Shown: positions 1 to 12,489 of the stretch, piece by piece | Layout of the letters: every line of letters starts with the position of its first letter | How positions within the stretch are numbered: position 1 is the stretch's first letter | Origin: Limnomonas spitsbergensis | Taxonomy: Eukaryota; Chlorophyta; Chlorophyceae; Chlamydomonadales | DNA: 64,000 nt | Reading direction: 5' to 3' | Assembly (NCBI GenBank): GCA_037349105.1 | Contig: JAYJMM010000041.1 | Span: 9,112,501 to 9,176,500, forward strand | The notes under the pieces: generated by a model | Seen by the model: only the letters and a program-made list of their open reading frames with translations | What the model was told of the DNA's origin: nothing | The model's database searches: none | Program-made: the position numbers and the translations under genes

Positions 1-593
1 GCATGCATAGGGAGCAAGAATTTAGCGCATCCTCCTTGTGCTCGCAGTTTCCCCTAGCACATCATCGTTGGCCAGGATCGTTGCGCCGTCTTCTATCCTA
101 GTGTCGGCCGTTCTCATTCTGTCGGGCCGCAGCCTTAAGTTTGTGTGGCTCATGGCTTGCGCCAATAAGGTGCCCACCGCCAGTTGTAACTGGGTGCCAT
201 GGAATGCCTCAGATCATATATGATGATAGCTTTACTATCATATGCACACTCCATCGCTACTTAATTACAATAACGGCACCATTAACTGATTTTTCAGATT
301 TGTATTGGGCAGCTTTAAACAGGGTACAACGGTCAGTAGCTGATATCAAACAAGGCGTCAACATGGAAACCAGCCAGACAGGATCAAAATCATGGTGCGT
401 ACTGATGAATCTTATATGCAAAATATGACAATCGAAATCCCATTTTGGTGGAGCATTCCAATCGTGAATCAGCATGTAGGTCATATAGTGCACTGGTTTG
501 GTAACCAGTACGGCAATACCGGTACTTGCCAAAGGCCATGATGTCGCTGAATTAAATCAGTGTTGGCGACATGCACATTGCAAAGACCTGCAT

Positions 594-609
594 GGACAAG
601 TGAAACACC
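594..609 (-). terminator. degenerate histone 3' palindrome of H3
   Basis: This sits 46 bases past the H3 stop, where the other three histone genes carry the 16-base hairpin GGTGTTTTTCAACACC. The left arm and the ACCGGTG context are kept here, but the right arm reads TTGTCC instead of AACACC. Only two of six stem pairs remain. No other good hairpin is apparent between this point and the stop codon. Confidence 0.7.
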
Positions 610-655
610 GGTTTAGTTGGTAGAAATGGGGAAAGAATGGCAGGGCATGAGATGC

Positions 656-1102
<447 letters not shown>

Positions 1103-1151
1103 CTAGAGATTGAAATCGACATTACTTTATCCTGCGGCACGTAGCCCTTGT

Positions 1152-1194
1152 CTGCTGATCTGGGTGTATATGTGTCCACGGATCGGATCAGCAG
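1152..1194. promoter_or_regulatory. inverted CTGCTGATC / GATCAGCAG pair upstream of H3
   Basis: CTGCTGATC (1152-1160) and GATCAGCAG (1186-1194) form an inverted pair about 90-130 bases upstream of the H3 start. The same 9-mer pair, in opposite order, occurs in the H2A/H2B divergent promoter. Conservation between two histone promoters suggests a shared regulatory element. Binding by a factor is inference. Confidence 0.5.
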
Positions 1195-1240
1195 ACTCGG
1201 CCATCAAATTTGTGTGAGATCGTCTACTCTACTTACAACA

Positions 1241-1870
1241 CGATTCTGATGCGTGGAGGAACTTTCGAAACCACCCTTTCGAAAGTTCCTCCACCCGATC
1301 TCGTGGAACAGGTGTGGAGGAACGGGTGGAGGAACTTTCGAAAGGGTGGAGGAATGCATTCTTTTCCGCGGAGGGGGGGGGGGTCCGCGGAACTATTGAA
1401 CTATTGAGCTCATTGCCAGCGTGGCCGAGATAATTTCTGCGCCCTTTCCTTTCTATATGACGTTAATCGCAAGTTCTTTCTTTAACTTTTGATGTCTTTG
1501 CGGCGATTTGGCGTGGATGAAGGGACCAAACGACGGCTCTTTCGATGATGGAGCGAGCGATCTACAGTCACACAGGACTGCGAGCGATCTACAGCCACAA
1601 AAATAATGTGCGACATCCATAGTCGGTGTGCTAGAGAGAATAGCAGAACGATATGCAGCAATGATATACACTGCAAGGAAGAATGCACGAAAGAAATGAA
1701 ACAGGCGGCAGAAAAGAGCGCTGTGAAGATCTCCCGTACAGAACTCCAACCTTCGCCATTCTTCCTCCATCTCACGTCTCGTGGAACAGGGGTGGAGGAA
1801 CGGGTGGAGGAACTTTCGAAAACTTTCGTATTTTTCCTCCACACGTGTTTCCTCCACCAATCAGAATCGG
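1241..1870. mobile_element. candidate MITE-like insertion in the H3/H4 promoter
   Basis: The ends carry an imperfect inverted repeat of about 20 bp: CGATTCTGAT followed by GTGGAGGAA at 1241-1260, and its complement at 1851-1870. Inside are a direct repeat of about 44 bp with one mismatch (1302-1345 and 1777-1820), several TTTCGAAAG palindromes and a 10-G run. I see no convincing target-site duplication and no transposase. Removing the segment would leave about 240 bp between H3 and H4, close to the 212 bp between H2A and H2B. A non-autonomous DNA element is the best reading. Confidence 0.45.
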
Positions 1871-1901
1871 GCTGTCATACAGGGTATGCTAGCAAATGTG
1901 A

Positions 1902-2246
<345 letters not shown>

Positions 2247-2293
2247 ACCCTCTTTCATCCTGGAGATTTATACCAACCTCACCACTCCCAACC

Positions 2294-2309
2294 GGTGTTT
2301 TTCAACACC
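2294..2309 (+). terminator. histone 3' palindrome of H4
   Basis: Perfect hairpin GGTGTTTTTCAACACC: a six-base stem with a TTTC loop. It is followed by ACCATT, as at H2B. The 16 bases are identical to those downstream of H2A and H2B in this window and match the known green-algal histone mRNA 3' signal. Confidence 0.9.
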
Positions 2310-2411
2310 ACCATTGGACCAAACCCCGAGGTCTGCTGCAGGAGCCCTGTCATTTCGGGGGGGGATGCATCATGTATCCATGTGGATGCTCCTTCAGCCC
2401 TCACAGGCCAG

Positions 2412-4925
2412 AACCGCACATGTATGACCCAGATCAGCAGCATGTATGGCCCAGATCAGCAACATGCATGGCCTAGATCAGCAACATGCATGGCCCAGAT
2501 CAGCAGCATGCATGGTGCAGATCAGCGGCATGCATGGCCAAGATCAGCAGCATGCATGGCCCAGATGAGCAGCATACATGGCCCAGATCAGCAGCATACA
2601 TGGCCCAGATCAGCAGCATACATGGCCCAGATCAGCAGCATGCATGGCCCAGATTAGCAGCATGCATGGCCCAGATCAGCAGCATGCATGGTACAGATCA
2701 GCAGCATACATGGCCCAGACCAGCAGCATGCATGGCCCAGATCAGCAGCATGCATGGTACAGACCAGCAGCATGCATGGTGCAGATCAGCAGCATGCATG
2801 GTACAGACCAGCAGCATGCATGGTACAGATCAGCAGCATGCAGGGTACAGATCAGCAGCATGCAGGGTACATACCAGCAGCATGCGTGGGTACAGATCAG
2901 CAGCATGCATGGTACAGACCAGCAGCATGCATGGCACAGATCAGCAGCATGCATGGTACAGATCAGCAGCATGCATGGCCCAGATCAGCAGCATGCATGG
3001 TACAGATCAACAGCATGCGTGGGTACAGATCAGCAGCATACATGGTACAGATCAGCAGCATGTATGGTACAAATCAGCAGCATACATGGTACAGATCAGC
3101 AGCATACATGGAACAGATCAGCAGCATACATGGAACAGATCAGCAGCATACATGGCCCAGATCAGCAGCATGCATGGTACAGACCAGCAGCATGCATGGT
3201 ACAGATCAGCAGCATGCATGGCCCATATCTGCAGCATGCATGGCCCAAAACAGCAGCATGCATGGCCCAGATCAGCAGAATGCATGGCCCAGATCAGCAG
3301 CATACATGGTACAGATCAGCAGCATACATGACCAAGATCAGCAGCATGCATGGCCCAGATCATCAGCATGCATGGCCCAGATCAGCACCATACCTGGCCC
3401 AGATCAGCAGCATGCATGGCCCAGATCAGCAGCATAAATGGCCCAGAACAGCAGAATGCATGGTACCGATCAGCAGCATGCATGGCCCAGATCTGCAGCA
3501 TACATGGCCCAGATCAGCAGCATGCATGGCCCAGATCAGCAGCATGCATGGTGCAGATCAGCAGAATACATGGCCCATATCAGCTGCATGCATGGCCCAG
3601 ATCAACATCATGCATGGCCCAGATCAGCAGCATGCATGGTACAGACCAGCAGCATGCATGGTGCAGATCAGCGGCATGCATGGTACAGACCAGCAGCATA
3701 CATGGTACAGACCAGCAGCATGCATGGTAAAGACCAGCAGCATGCATGGTACAGATCAACAGCATACATGGTACAGATCAGCAGCATGCAGGGTACAGAT
3801 CAGCAGCATGCAGGGTCCAGATCAGCAGCATGCATGGTACAGACCAGCAGCATGCATGGTACAGATCAGCAGCATACATGGCCCAGATCAACAGCATACA
3901 TGGTACAGATCAGCAGCATGCAGGGTACAGATCAGCAGCATGCATGGTACAGATCAGCAGCATGCGTGGGTACAGATCAGCAGCATGCATGGTACAGACC
4001 AGCAGCATGCATGGCACAGATCAGCAGCATGCATGGTACAGATCAGCAGCATACATGGCCCAGTTCAGCAGCATGCATGGTACAGATCAACAGCATGCGT
4101 GGGTACAGATCAGCAGCATACATGGTACAGATCAGCAGCATGCATGGTACAGATCAGCAGCATACATGGTACAGATCAGCAGCATACATGGAACAGATCA
4201 GCAGCATGCATGGTACAGATCAGCAGCATGCATGGTACAGACCAGCAGCATGCATGGTACAGACCAGCAGCATGCATGGTACAGACCAGCAGCATGCATG
4301 GTGCACATCAACAGCATGCAAGGTACAGACCAGCAGCATGCATGGTATTGACCAGCAGCATGCATGGTGCACATCAACAGCATGCATGGTACAGACCAGC
4401 AGTATGCATGGTAATAGCGAGCAGCATGCATGGTACAGATCAACAGCATGCGTGGGTACAGATCAGCTGCATGCATGGTACAGAACAGCAGAATGCATGG
4501 TACAGATCAGCAGCATGCATGGTACAGACCAGCAGCATGCATGGTACAGATCAGATGCATGCATGGTACAGATCAGATGCATGCATGGTACAGATCAGGT
4601 GCATGCATGGTACAGATCAGCTGCATGCATGGTACAGATCAGCAGCATGCATGGTACAGACCAGCAGCATGCATGGTACAGATCAGATGCATGCATGGTA
4701 CTGATCAGATGCATGCATGGTACAGTTCAGGTGCATGCATGGTACAGATCAGCTGCATGCATGGTACAGATCAGCAGCATGCATAGTACAGATCAGCTGC
4801 ATGCATGGTACAGATCAGCAACATGCATGGTACAGATCAGCAGCATGCATGGTACAGATCAGCTGCATGCATGGTACAGATCAGCAGCATGCATGGTCCA
4901 GATCAGCAGCATGCATGGTCATCAG
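2412..4925. repeat. 22-bp satellite, about 114 units
   Basis: Tandem array with consensus GATCAGCAGCATGCATGGTA plus two bases (CA or CC). Variants replace GGTAC by GGCCC, and there are sub-blocks with shared variants. Near 4550-4760 a GATCAGATGC/GATCAGGTGC subfamily appears. Three 22-bp units make 66 bases, and the unit has no forward stop. All three forward frames therefore stay open and produce long spurious ORFs. Every unit contains the palindrome GCATGC or TGCATGCA. The array lies between H4 and the gene beginning at 5016. Confidence 0.95.
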
Positions 4926-5015
4926 TTGCGTGTGTATTCCACATGATCTGCATGCATCTTTGCATCATCCATGCATCATGCAAGGATTCCGCCTATCACG
5001 TCACCATAAACCGAA

Positions 5016-6944
5016 ATGGCAGTTGCCTGGTTGGATGCCTTACGTGAGAAGGTGTTCGAACTGCTTCATTCTCTCCCTGTCCAGTTGCAGGATTGTTGGT
5101 TCAGAGGGCCATATCTGCAGGCGTGGAACGCTGCAACTTTTCTTTCAGGTATCGTCTGTAAATCTGTATCCATGAAGCATCCCTACCACATATCTTGGAA
5201 CTCAAGGGGGAGGGTTGGCAGGGGTGGGGAGGGGGGTAGGGAGAAGTATTGAAGCTGGACACGACCATGTGGACAGAGGGGGGGGAGCAGGAAGGGTGGA
5301 TAAAGCTGGGTGCAATCATGTAGGTAGAGGGGAGGAAGGGAGCCAGGATGAAGCTGAGCACTGTCACGTGGACTAGGGGAGTGGAGGGAGGGTGGGGTGA
5401 AGCTAGGCACTATCATGTTGGCAGAGGTTAAGGAGGTAGCGTCACTGATCTCCGCGCACAGGCTCACACCCTGTTCAGGCCCTGCTCACACCCTGCCCAC
5501 ATCATGCCCTCATGCAAGACGGGTATCAGCATCATGCTGGTAACGGGGCGAATGGAGTTCATGCATGCAACGATCGAGGTAATGAGGCAGAGGATGCGGA
5601 GTTGGGGGCGCCACGATGGTGAGTGCTAAGCTCTGACCCTCCCCTCCCCTCCCCACATGTCCTCCGTAGCAGGGAGGTTGATTAGGCGCCAATTTGTTCT
5701 GTAGCGGCATTGACCTGTCCTCTCCCTCCCTTCCCCTCCTGCTCCCCACCTGCCCGTAAGCGGGGGATGAGGCGTCACAATGTTGAGGCGGCCGCAACAG
5801 CTCCGCACTCATCCCTACTGTGTAGTTGTTCTTCTTTCAGGATTTATGTCTACCGGTTTGCACAAAGGGCTCATAGAGGCTCTGGGCGACCAGCCTCTTA
5901 TTTACCGATTCCTGTACCACATGCACGATTTGCCAAAGTTTGTGCGAAAGGCTGCTTTACCTGGCCTTTACCCGGCATCCGTGCACACCGTGTGCGTAAG
6001 TTTGTGTTGAAGGATGCTTTGCCTGGCCTCACCTCAGCACATGCATGCACGCATGCTCCACATCCTGGCATAGGCATTCGCCAGGGACTGCCCGGGGGTG
6101 CCTGCGGGCAAAAGCCTGCAGGTATCTCTGTGTGGGCTGATCCAGAGGGATAGATTACTTATTCCAGGCGCATCATCGTGTTCATCTTGGGTGAATGCCA
6201 TCAAGTCGATACCGGTAGAGATTGGGAGGCTGGTGGCTTAATTGCGATATGCGACATGATCTTTACTGTCTATTTGAATCGTCGTCCCCTTGGGTGTGAT
6301 TTCATTCTCGATTGGACTTGTTTATTTGCTCGCGCGATTGCAGAGCACAGATTTTATGTACACTGATCTAGCAGTTTGTTGTTTTTCACACAACCTGGCC
6401 TTACCTGTGCTGCTGCTGCCCTGACCCTGATCATGCAACACTGCACGTGCGCATGTGGTTGACCTCGGGCTCTGGACTGTTGCTGACGCCTGCCGCGCCA
6501 AGGACTGCCTGAAATGTGTTGCTGATGCTGATGTGTGTGGCTATCCCATCTACGAACCGCAGGGCCACATATAATCGGGCACGACATGGCATGGCATGGC
6601 ATGGCCGCCCTTTCAAATGCCACGCGTTGTGTAATTGTGTGTGTTTTTAGTTCTGCTGTGCTTAAGTCAAACTTGTGACGGCCCTTGGACGTAGGGCCGC
6701 TGCAAATTTGACATACTCTGTGAGCACAAGACATGACATGACCTGGCATCCTGCTTACATCATGTGCGCCATGTGACGTGGCATGGCCTCCTGCTGACAT
6801 TATCCCGCCCCGCAGTCCAAGGGTCACATGCCATTTCAGCGCATCGGTACCCCTCAACCTGCGGAAATGGTGGCCATATCAGCTCAGCGTGCGGTTGAGA
6901 TGCTTGCGGATGTATATCATACAGTGCTGCCCTTCTTCGAGTGA
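5016..6944 (+). CDS. unrecognised three-exon protein (about 138 aa)
   Basis: Inferred exons are 5016-5148, 5841-5995 and 6816-6944, with GT-AG junctions and consistent phases. Exon 1 begins MAVAWLDALREKVFELLHSL. The second exon follows CTTCTTTCAG and includes LIYRFLYHMHDLPKFVRKAA. The last exon follows CCCCGCAG, includes IGTPQPAEMVAISAQRAVEM and ends PFFE-stop. There is no signal peptide or obvious catalytic motif, and I do not recognise the family. Additional exons between 5995 and 6816 are possible. The end of exon 2 is followed by a diverged tandem copy of itself (6000-6060). Confidence 0.5.
5255..5440. repeat. 62-bp degenerate minisatellite in intron 1
   Basis: About three to four diverged units carry GAAGCTGG-CAC-ATCATGTGG-CAGAGG followed by a G-rich stretch. 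They lie in the first intron of the gene starting at 5016. Confidence 0.5.
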
Positions 6945-7401
6945 GCGAGGGAGAGGGCTTCTTTGAACGGGGCAGTGGGGAGCAGGTTTATTTGTGTGGG
7001 GAAGTGGGGAGAGGGCTTTTTCAAGTGACAGCCGGAAGAGTTGCAGGTAAAGAGGGGGAGGGCAGGTCCTTTGGCTCTTAACCTAAACCCAGACATCGTT
7101 ACCTTTCCGTCTTTGAGTGAGAGCGGGGGAGCAGGAAAGCAGAATGTGTCAATGTTTGTGTGGGGGGGTCGGGGGTGTGTGGGGGGAGGACGATGGGGCG
7201 GGGTTATCCGTGCGTGAGCGTTGGGAGGGATGGGGGAGGGAAGGGAGGGGGGGTAGGAAGAGACCGAATTATAGCGCTGCCTTCAGCAGGTGGGACAGCT
7301 GGGCATACTCGACCTGCTGCTGCCCCCCTCCAGTAAAACAAGACATCCGCACACTGGTGGCTGCATTGAAGCTTGAAACAACCTTTCACGTCCAATTTAC
7401 T

Positions 7402-7745
7402 GCAGATGTACCTGCACTGATGTACCTGCACTGATGTACCTGCACTGATGTACCTGCACTGATGTACCTGCACTGATGTACCTGCACTGATGTACCTGCA
7501 CTGATGTACCTGCACTGATGTACCTGCACTGATGTACCTGCACTGATGTACCTGCACTGATGTACCTGCACTGATGCACCTGCACTGATGTACATGCACT
7601 GATGTACCTGCACTGATGTACATGCACTGATGTAACTGCACTGATGTAACTGCACTGATGTAACTGCACTGATGTACCTGAACTGATGTACCTGCACTGA
7701 TGTACCTGCACCGATGTACCTGAACTGATGTGCATGCACTGAGGC
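7402..7745. repeat. 14-bp minisatellite, about 24 units
   Basis: Tandem GATGTACCTGCACT with point variants (ACATGC, ACTGC, TGAACT) concentrated toward the distal end. The proximal units are nearly identical, which suggests polarised homogenisation. The minus strand is open in three frames (CRYISAGTSVQVHQ-like), which is a by-product of the 14-base period. Confidence 0.95.
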
Positions 7746-7749
7746 ACCT

Positions 7750-9410
7750 CCTGGTGTTCAGGACATCTCGTTGTGCATAATTCAAGTCACTAATGCGGTG
7801 AAATGTCTGTAGAAGAGCCAGCTTAATACACCTGGCTGTTTCATTGGTGCATGGCGGCTGCCATTCCCTGCACCTGGCACTCCTTGCATATGTGTTTGAA
7901 CAGTTCCCATCGCCCGATGACTCTCTAGGCTTCCTTGCTGCTGCATGCATCCTCGGTTACCTGCTTTCCCGCTCCCCCATCATCCTTCATCCGTAATAAG
8001 CCACTCCCTAGCTGTATGATCCTCCCGAACTCCACACCTCCTAGATAGGTGACCCGCTCTCACGCTTCGCCATCATCCCTCCCTGGGTACTAACCGGCCC
8101 CTACCCTTTCTTCCCATAAGGGGCGGTGTTTTACAGCTCCTGAAGAGTGGCTCCCCCAAACTCTCCTTGCTAGTAACACGCTCTCTCCCTTTCCAGCCTC
8201 ACGCCCTCCTTGCTCCATTTCCCGCTCCCCCGCCCTCCTCCGACCCCCCCCCCCGTAGAGAGCGTCGCCATGCACCCATCCTCCTATCCTCGTACCCCTT
8301 TGTCATTATGGTGAGGGCGCTGCTCTGCAGATCCTAGAAGGCAGCCCCTCAATCCTTTTGCTCTCCTGGATAATGATCCGCTGCTCTCCTCCCCCAGCCA
8401 CACGTCCTCCTGTCCATTTGCCTGCGCTCCCTCTCTCGTCCGTCCCCACGTATAGTGCGTCGCCATGGTCCCATACTCCCATAGTCCCATCCTCAAAACC
8501 CTGCTCTCTCCCTCTGTTGGTCTGTACTGGAGCACGTCCTTGCACTTCCTGGAAAGCTCCCCCTTCATACTCACGTTCTGCTCGATAGTGACCCGCACTC
8601 CCACTAGGACTGCAACTGCACTGTTTCTTGAGAGCTGCTCCTCCCCTGTGGAGGCCCTGGTCAAGGCCCTGGCTGGCCAAGATCTCGAGCATTCATCACA
8701 ATGCAGCCGTCCTCCTTAATCAACGCAACGAGGGGTGCATGACGCTGCCGTTCACATGCAGCCACCAAGTTACATTGCCCTTGGCGGTGTGAGGCTACTT
8801 GAGGTGAATAATTCATGGGGGGGGTATAAGGTATGAAGTACCGGATGCATGTTATTCTTGAGTGAGGACTGGCAGGTCCCGAACGCCTGCCATGAACTGC
8901 CATTGAATGCATTCCTTAACCCTGAAACGCTGGACCCTGCAGGATGGCCTGCCGCATGAAAGAGGAGGCCGTCAATCAAGTATCGGCCAGGGCGCTGTGT
9001 TTGACGCGCCTTCGGAGCATGTTGATGCGTTTGTGTCAACGGCACAGGTCAGTGTGATGTGTAACGTGCTTCAGCTACGACTCAGCGACAAATCAGCAAC
9101 AAGCCTGCAACTCACGGCGAGGGAGGGGGGCCTGCTCCACCAAGGCCTAATGCTTGGGACACTGGCCGCAGGCCAGCGAAGGTTAGGTCCTCATCAGGCG
9201 GTGGTGGTTGACCAGCTGCCTGTCTAAGACGGTGGTCTGATAAGCACAACAGCTGTTGAAGTACAGGTAACACAGATCTGGGCTTATCGACTTGGCAGGG
9301 GCAAACATGGCTTATCCCTCGTAGCAGCGTGACTAGGTGCATTGGCCGCCACACTTGTGTGCCACTGAGTATGAACACTTGTGGTAAGCAGATAGGCAGC
9401 GACTATTGGG
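7750..9410. other. no supported gene; degenerate C/T-rich repeats
   Basis: The stretch 8040-8560 holds two or three diverged long repeats around CGTCGCCATG, with CCC-rich flanks. Short open stretches occur on both strands (for example minus 8660-8720), but none has family-like sequence with flanking splice sites that I can defend. Confidence 0.4.
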
Positions 9411-9485
9411 CTGATGGGGACCGAACCTGGGCTGGCGTACGGCCGGTGGCCCAAGACGCAGGGCCTGCTGCACCAGGCCACCTCG
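9410..9485 (-). repeat. SINE-like repeat with pol III boxes (copy 1)
   Basis: On the minus strand, an A box TGGTGCAGCAGG (9464-9475) is followed about 36 bases later by a B box GGTTCGGTCCCC (9416-9427). The next bases, ATCAGCCCAATAGTCGC, are shared with other copies at 24.5, 53.4 and 57.5 kb. The layout is that of a tRNA-derived SINE head. Confidence 0.5.
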
Positions 9486-9731
9486 GCGAAAGGTTGTGAT
9501 GTAGCTTAGTTGTGGCTGAAGCACCCCCATTTAAACATTGCTGGGGGACTGAAATGTAAGGTCACCTTGAGCTCAACCCTTGGATATTGAAAGCCAAACT
9601 TTCTCCCCTACCCCTTTGGTATGCTCAGAAGGCCTAAGTTAATTTAAGACCGGATTCGCTGTCATTGTGGCAGTGTCTCTGCCTGAGGTCAAGGCCAGGC
9701 CGCAGCAGTCGACTGGTTTCGAAGATAGCAG

Positions 9732-9923
9732 TGGTGGGGTGGAGGCAGTTATGGAAGCCACGGGGGTAATGGAGGGCGGGGCAGCGGCTTGGGAGGGTGG
9801 GGCGGCGGCGGCGGCCGAGGCGGGTATGGCGGCGGCAGCCGCAGTGAAGCCTCTTGGGGGCAGGGCAGCGACAGCAGGCGGGGCCGGGGTGAACAAACCA
9901 TGAGGGGGAGAGGCAGTGGTTGA
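9732..9923 (+). CDS. Gly/RGG-rich terminal exon of an unidentified protein
   Basis: After an acceptor (GATAGCAG) the frame runs 63 codons to TGA. It is dominated by GGG, GGYGG, RGS and GRGG motifs, for example GGWGGGGGRGGYGGGSRSEA. Such tails are typical of RGG-box RNA-binding proteins. No RRM, Alba or other RNA-binding domain was found upstream, so the identity of the N-terminal part is unknown. The GC-rich composition could also be a non-coding repeat. The in-phase acceptor and aromatic/Gly spacing favour coding. Confidence 0.35.
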   Translation, partial: WWGGGSYGSHGGNGGRGSGLGGWGGGGGRGGYGGGSRSEASWGQGSDSRRGRGEQTMRGRGSG

Positions 9924-10950
9924 TGGGTGTGCAATGCACTGGACAGCATTGTAAACTGGGCGGTTGACATTTGGCACAGGCACCAAATCTGTTGTGTGTA
10001 GACCACACTGACACTCGGCCGTTGGCCTTTTTTTGTCAGAGCTTCCACTCAGCCCACTTCAGTGTTCCTGATCTAATACCTGCTAGCAGGACACGCTATT
10101 CGACCATTGTGGCCCCAATGGCAGCAGTTTCCTGCAGCGAGCTGGCCTTTCGTCCTCCTTACAGCCATGGGCTGATTTGGCCAATGATAGGCTAGCTGGC
10201 TGTCCTCGTATGCTGCTGCGTGTAGTTGCTAGGCCAGCATACTATCCGTTTTCCTATTAGCCTTGTACGGATCTGGCCTCAACAGCCCTGTGTGCAGCAG
10301 TTTCCAGGCTAACTAGCTAGCTGCCCCTCTATTGGCCATGTGCTGATTTGGCCATTCCTAGGCTAGCTTGTTATTCGTTATCCTTTTAGCGATTCAGTGC
10401 GTCCTGTCGTAATTACGCCGCCATACGGTTCCAGACACAAGGTAAAAGTAAACATCTGACATGCATTTCCCCCTTGACCAGAATCTGGTCAAGCCACCTG
10501 CCGTTTTAAACGAGTGACAATGTTAAGGGCTGATTAGTTTTCCCCCAGGACGCTACCGGAATGATTGTTACTGTATTTGAGTGCATGTAACAGACCTAGT
10601 TAAATACACCACGTCTGTGCCCAACAGACAGCACGTCCTGCCAATTTTAACCAGAGGCTGGGGCGCTAGGGATACTGGCAGCAGATAACCATCTGGGTTT
10701 CCCTTTGAACTCATGCGTCTTGGTTATGAGAACTTGTCAGGATTATACTTCTTTTTTGTCAAGGGTTGTCGTCTATCTCTTTGACTTCAGTTTCTTCACG
10801 GGTGCCGGAGCTTTATGGCATTGCTTGTGCTGTCAGGGAGTCAGGCCGGTGCAAACCTGACTTGGTAAAAGGCTCAAACAACAGCACGCTGGATGTCAAG
10901 TCCACCTGCACCATGCAATTTGGACATAGAAGGATAATCAATGGTCATGC
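9924..10950. other. no gene seen
   Basis: There are only diverged short repeats around TTGGCCA and GGCTAGCT (10140-10400). No ORF or splice-bounded exon stands out before the H2A 3' end. Confidence 0.4.
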
Positions 10951-10955
10951 ATGGT

Positions 10956-10971
10956 GGTGTTGAAAAACACC
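10956..10971 (-). terminator. histone 3' palindrome of H2A
   Basis: Perfect 16-base hairpin on the minus strand, identical in stem and loop to the H4 and H2B copies. It is about 40 bases past the H2A stop codon and followed by ACCAT. Confidence 0.9.
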
Positions 10972-11009
10972 GGTTGTGTCAAAGGACGGCAGCTAACGCT
11001 TGTGGACGT

Positions 11010-11420
11010 TTACACCTCAGCAGACTCTCCGTCCTTCTTGCTCTTCTTGGGCAGCAGGACGGAGTGGATGTTGGGCAACACACCACCAGATGCAATGGTG
11101 ACTGTGCCCAGCAGCTTGCTCAGCTCCTCATCATTACGGATGGCCAGCTGGATGTGGCGTGGTACGATGCGGTTTTTCTTGTTGTCGCGGGCAGCGTTGC
11201 CAGCCAGCTCAAGCACCTCGGCGGCAATGTATTCAAGGACTGCGGCCAGGTAGACAGGCGCACCAGCTCCAATGCGCTCAGCGTATTTGCCCTTCTTCAG
11301 GTAGCGGGCGACACGGCCCACGGGGAACTGGAGACCAGCCTTCGCGCTGCGAGACACGGCCTTCTTGCCTCCAGCGGCCTTACCGCGACCACCACCAGCG
11401 GAGACTGTCTTGCCAGCCAT
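11010..11420 (-). CDS. H2A: histone H2A
   Basis: Complete intronless H2A of 136 residues. The histone fold contains [20 protein letters not shown] and the acidic-patch region ([25 protein letters not shown]). The docking segment ends [16 protein letters not shown]. There is no C-terminal SQE/D motif, so this is canonical H2A and not H2A.X. It is divergent to H2B with 212 bp between the start codons. The intact 3' palindrome indicates replication-dependent expression. Confidence 0.98.
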   Translation of the reverse strand: MAGKTVSAGGGRGKAAGGKKAVSRSAKAGLQFPVGRVARYLKKGKYAERIGAGAPVYLAAVLEYIAAEVLELAGNAARDNKKNRIVPRHIQLAIRNDEELSKLLGTVTIASGGVLPNIHSVLLPKKSKKDGESAEV

Positions 11421-11505
11421 GTTATCGAGGGAGAGACTGGAGATAAATTGACAGATTCAATTTATTGTGTCAGGAGCCATGCGCTGTTTTAATAGACGAC
11501 TTGAA

Positions 11506-11552
11506 GGCCGGATCAGCAGACCAGCCAGCTGTCGGTGCCTGCTGATCCGGCC
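11506..11552. promoter_or_regulatory. inverted GGCCGGATCAGCAG element in the H2A/H2B promoter
   Basis: GGCCGGATCAGCAG at 11506-11519 and its exact complement at 11539-11552 form a 14-bp inverted repeat with a 19-bp spacer. It is centred between the two divergent start codons. It shares its core GATCAGCAG with the H3 upstream region. A bidirectional promoter element is the natural reading. Confidence 0.6.
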
Positions 11553-11632
11553 GTCCGGACATGTCAACACTACATAAACGCCTCGTCACTTCCGATTGGC
11601 ACCCACAACTTCTCTGATTTCATATCGACATA

Positions 11633-12031
11633 ATGGCGCCCAAGACAATTGCTGAGAAGAAGCCCAAAGTAGCGGCCACTGCCGAGAAGAAGATTGCGAA
11701 GAAGGTCGCGGTCAAGAGCGCCGATGGCAAGAAGAAGAAGAAATCCGGCAAGGCAGTCGAGTCCTACAAGATCTACCTGTACAAGGTGCTCAAGCAGGTC
11801 CACCCCGACACTGGCGTCTCCTCCAAGGCCATGAGCATCCTGAACTCGCTCATGAACGACATGTTCGACAAAATCGCCACCGAGGCTGCCCGCCTGTCCC
11901 GCTACAGCAAGAAGCCCACAATGACCTCCCGAGAGATCCAGACCGCTGTGCGCCTGGTCCTGCCTGGAGAGCTGTCCAAGCATGCTGTCTCAGAGGGCAC
12001 CAAGGCTGTCACCAAGTTCACCTCGGCCTAA
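11633..12031 (+). CDS. H2B: histone H2B
   Basis: Complete intronless H2B of 132 residues. It has a Lys/Ala-rich tail ([15 protein letters not shown]), then the histone fold beginning [20 protein letters not shown]. The C-terminus is [20 protein letters not shown], which includes the conserved ubiquitination-site context [12 protein letters not shown]. It is divergent from H2A and has an intact histone palindrome 43 bases past the stop. Confidence 0.98.
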   Translation: MAPKTIAEKKPKVAATAEKKIAKKVAVKSADGKKKKKSGKAVESYKIYLYKVLKQVHPDTGVSSKAMSILNSLMNDMFDKIATEAARLSRYSKKPTMTSREIQTAVRLVLPGELSKHAVSEGTKAVTKFTSA

Positions 12032-12073
12032 ACAGCCCACCCGCAGTTTCTCTCAGCCTCGTCAGACCAAACC

Positions 12074-12089
12074 GGTGTTTTTCAACACC
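12074..12089 (+). terminator. histone 3' palindrome of H2B
   Basis: Perfect GGTGTTTTTCAACACC hairpin preceded by AAACC and followed by ACCATT, as at H4. Confidence 0.9.
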
Positions 12090-12489
12090 ACCATTCCTGG
12101 TAACACGATCGATGGGCTCACACAAGCTCTTGCTTAAAAGTGCAATAGGTCCATGTTGCTCAGTACCCCCTCCCTCCCTCCATAAGCCCATGTGGCCCGT
12201 CCTAGTGTGTTCAGCACCCACCTCCCTCCCTAAGGCTACGTGGCCTGGCCCAGTGTGCTCAAACTTGGTGGAATGGGGCTAACAGACAGCACAACATTTA
12301 CAAGGCAAGCCACATTGGCAAAAACGCACATGTCAAAATGACACAGTCCAAAACAAGTTCCCAACCGCAACTATCATCAGCGAAGTAAAGCCTAGAACGG
12401 CCTTGTGTCAGCGGCAATATACAAAAAAACAAAAGTCGCCGGTCCTCAAAGTGGGAGCTGTCAACCTGCCATGAGATCAACAAAAGTCT

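Noticed and set aside
2486..4946. Very long plus-strand ORFs (up to 708 codons) with MHGPDQQHAW-type repeats
   Set aside because: All three forward frames are open because the 22-bp unit has no stop and 22 is not a multiple of 3. The peptides are the same satellite read in rotating frames, with no conserved protein constraint.
7402..7745. CRISPR array
   Set aside because: Units are contiguous with no unique spacers, and the genome is eukaryotic. The same applies to the 22-bp array.
7204..7950. Cys/Tyr-rich minus-strand repeat protein (CRYISAGTSVQVHQ)
   Set aside because: Open in three frames from a 14-bp minisatellite, with no supported start, family or splice context.
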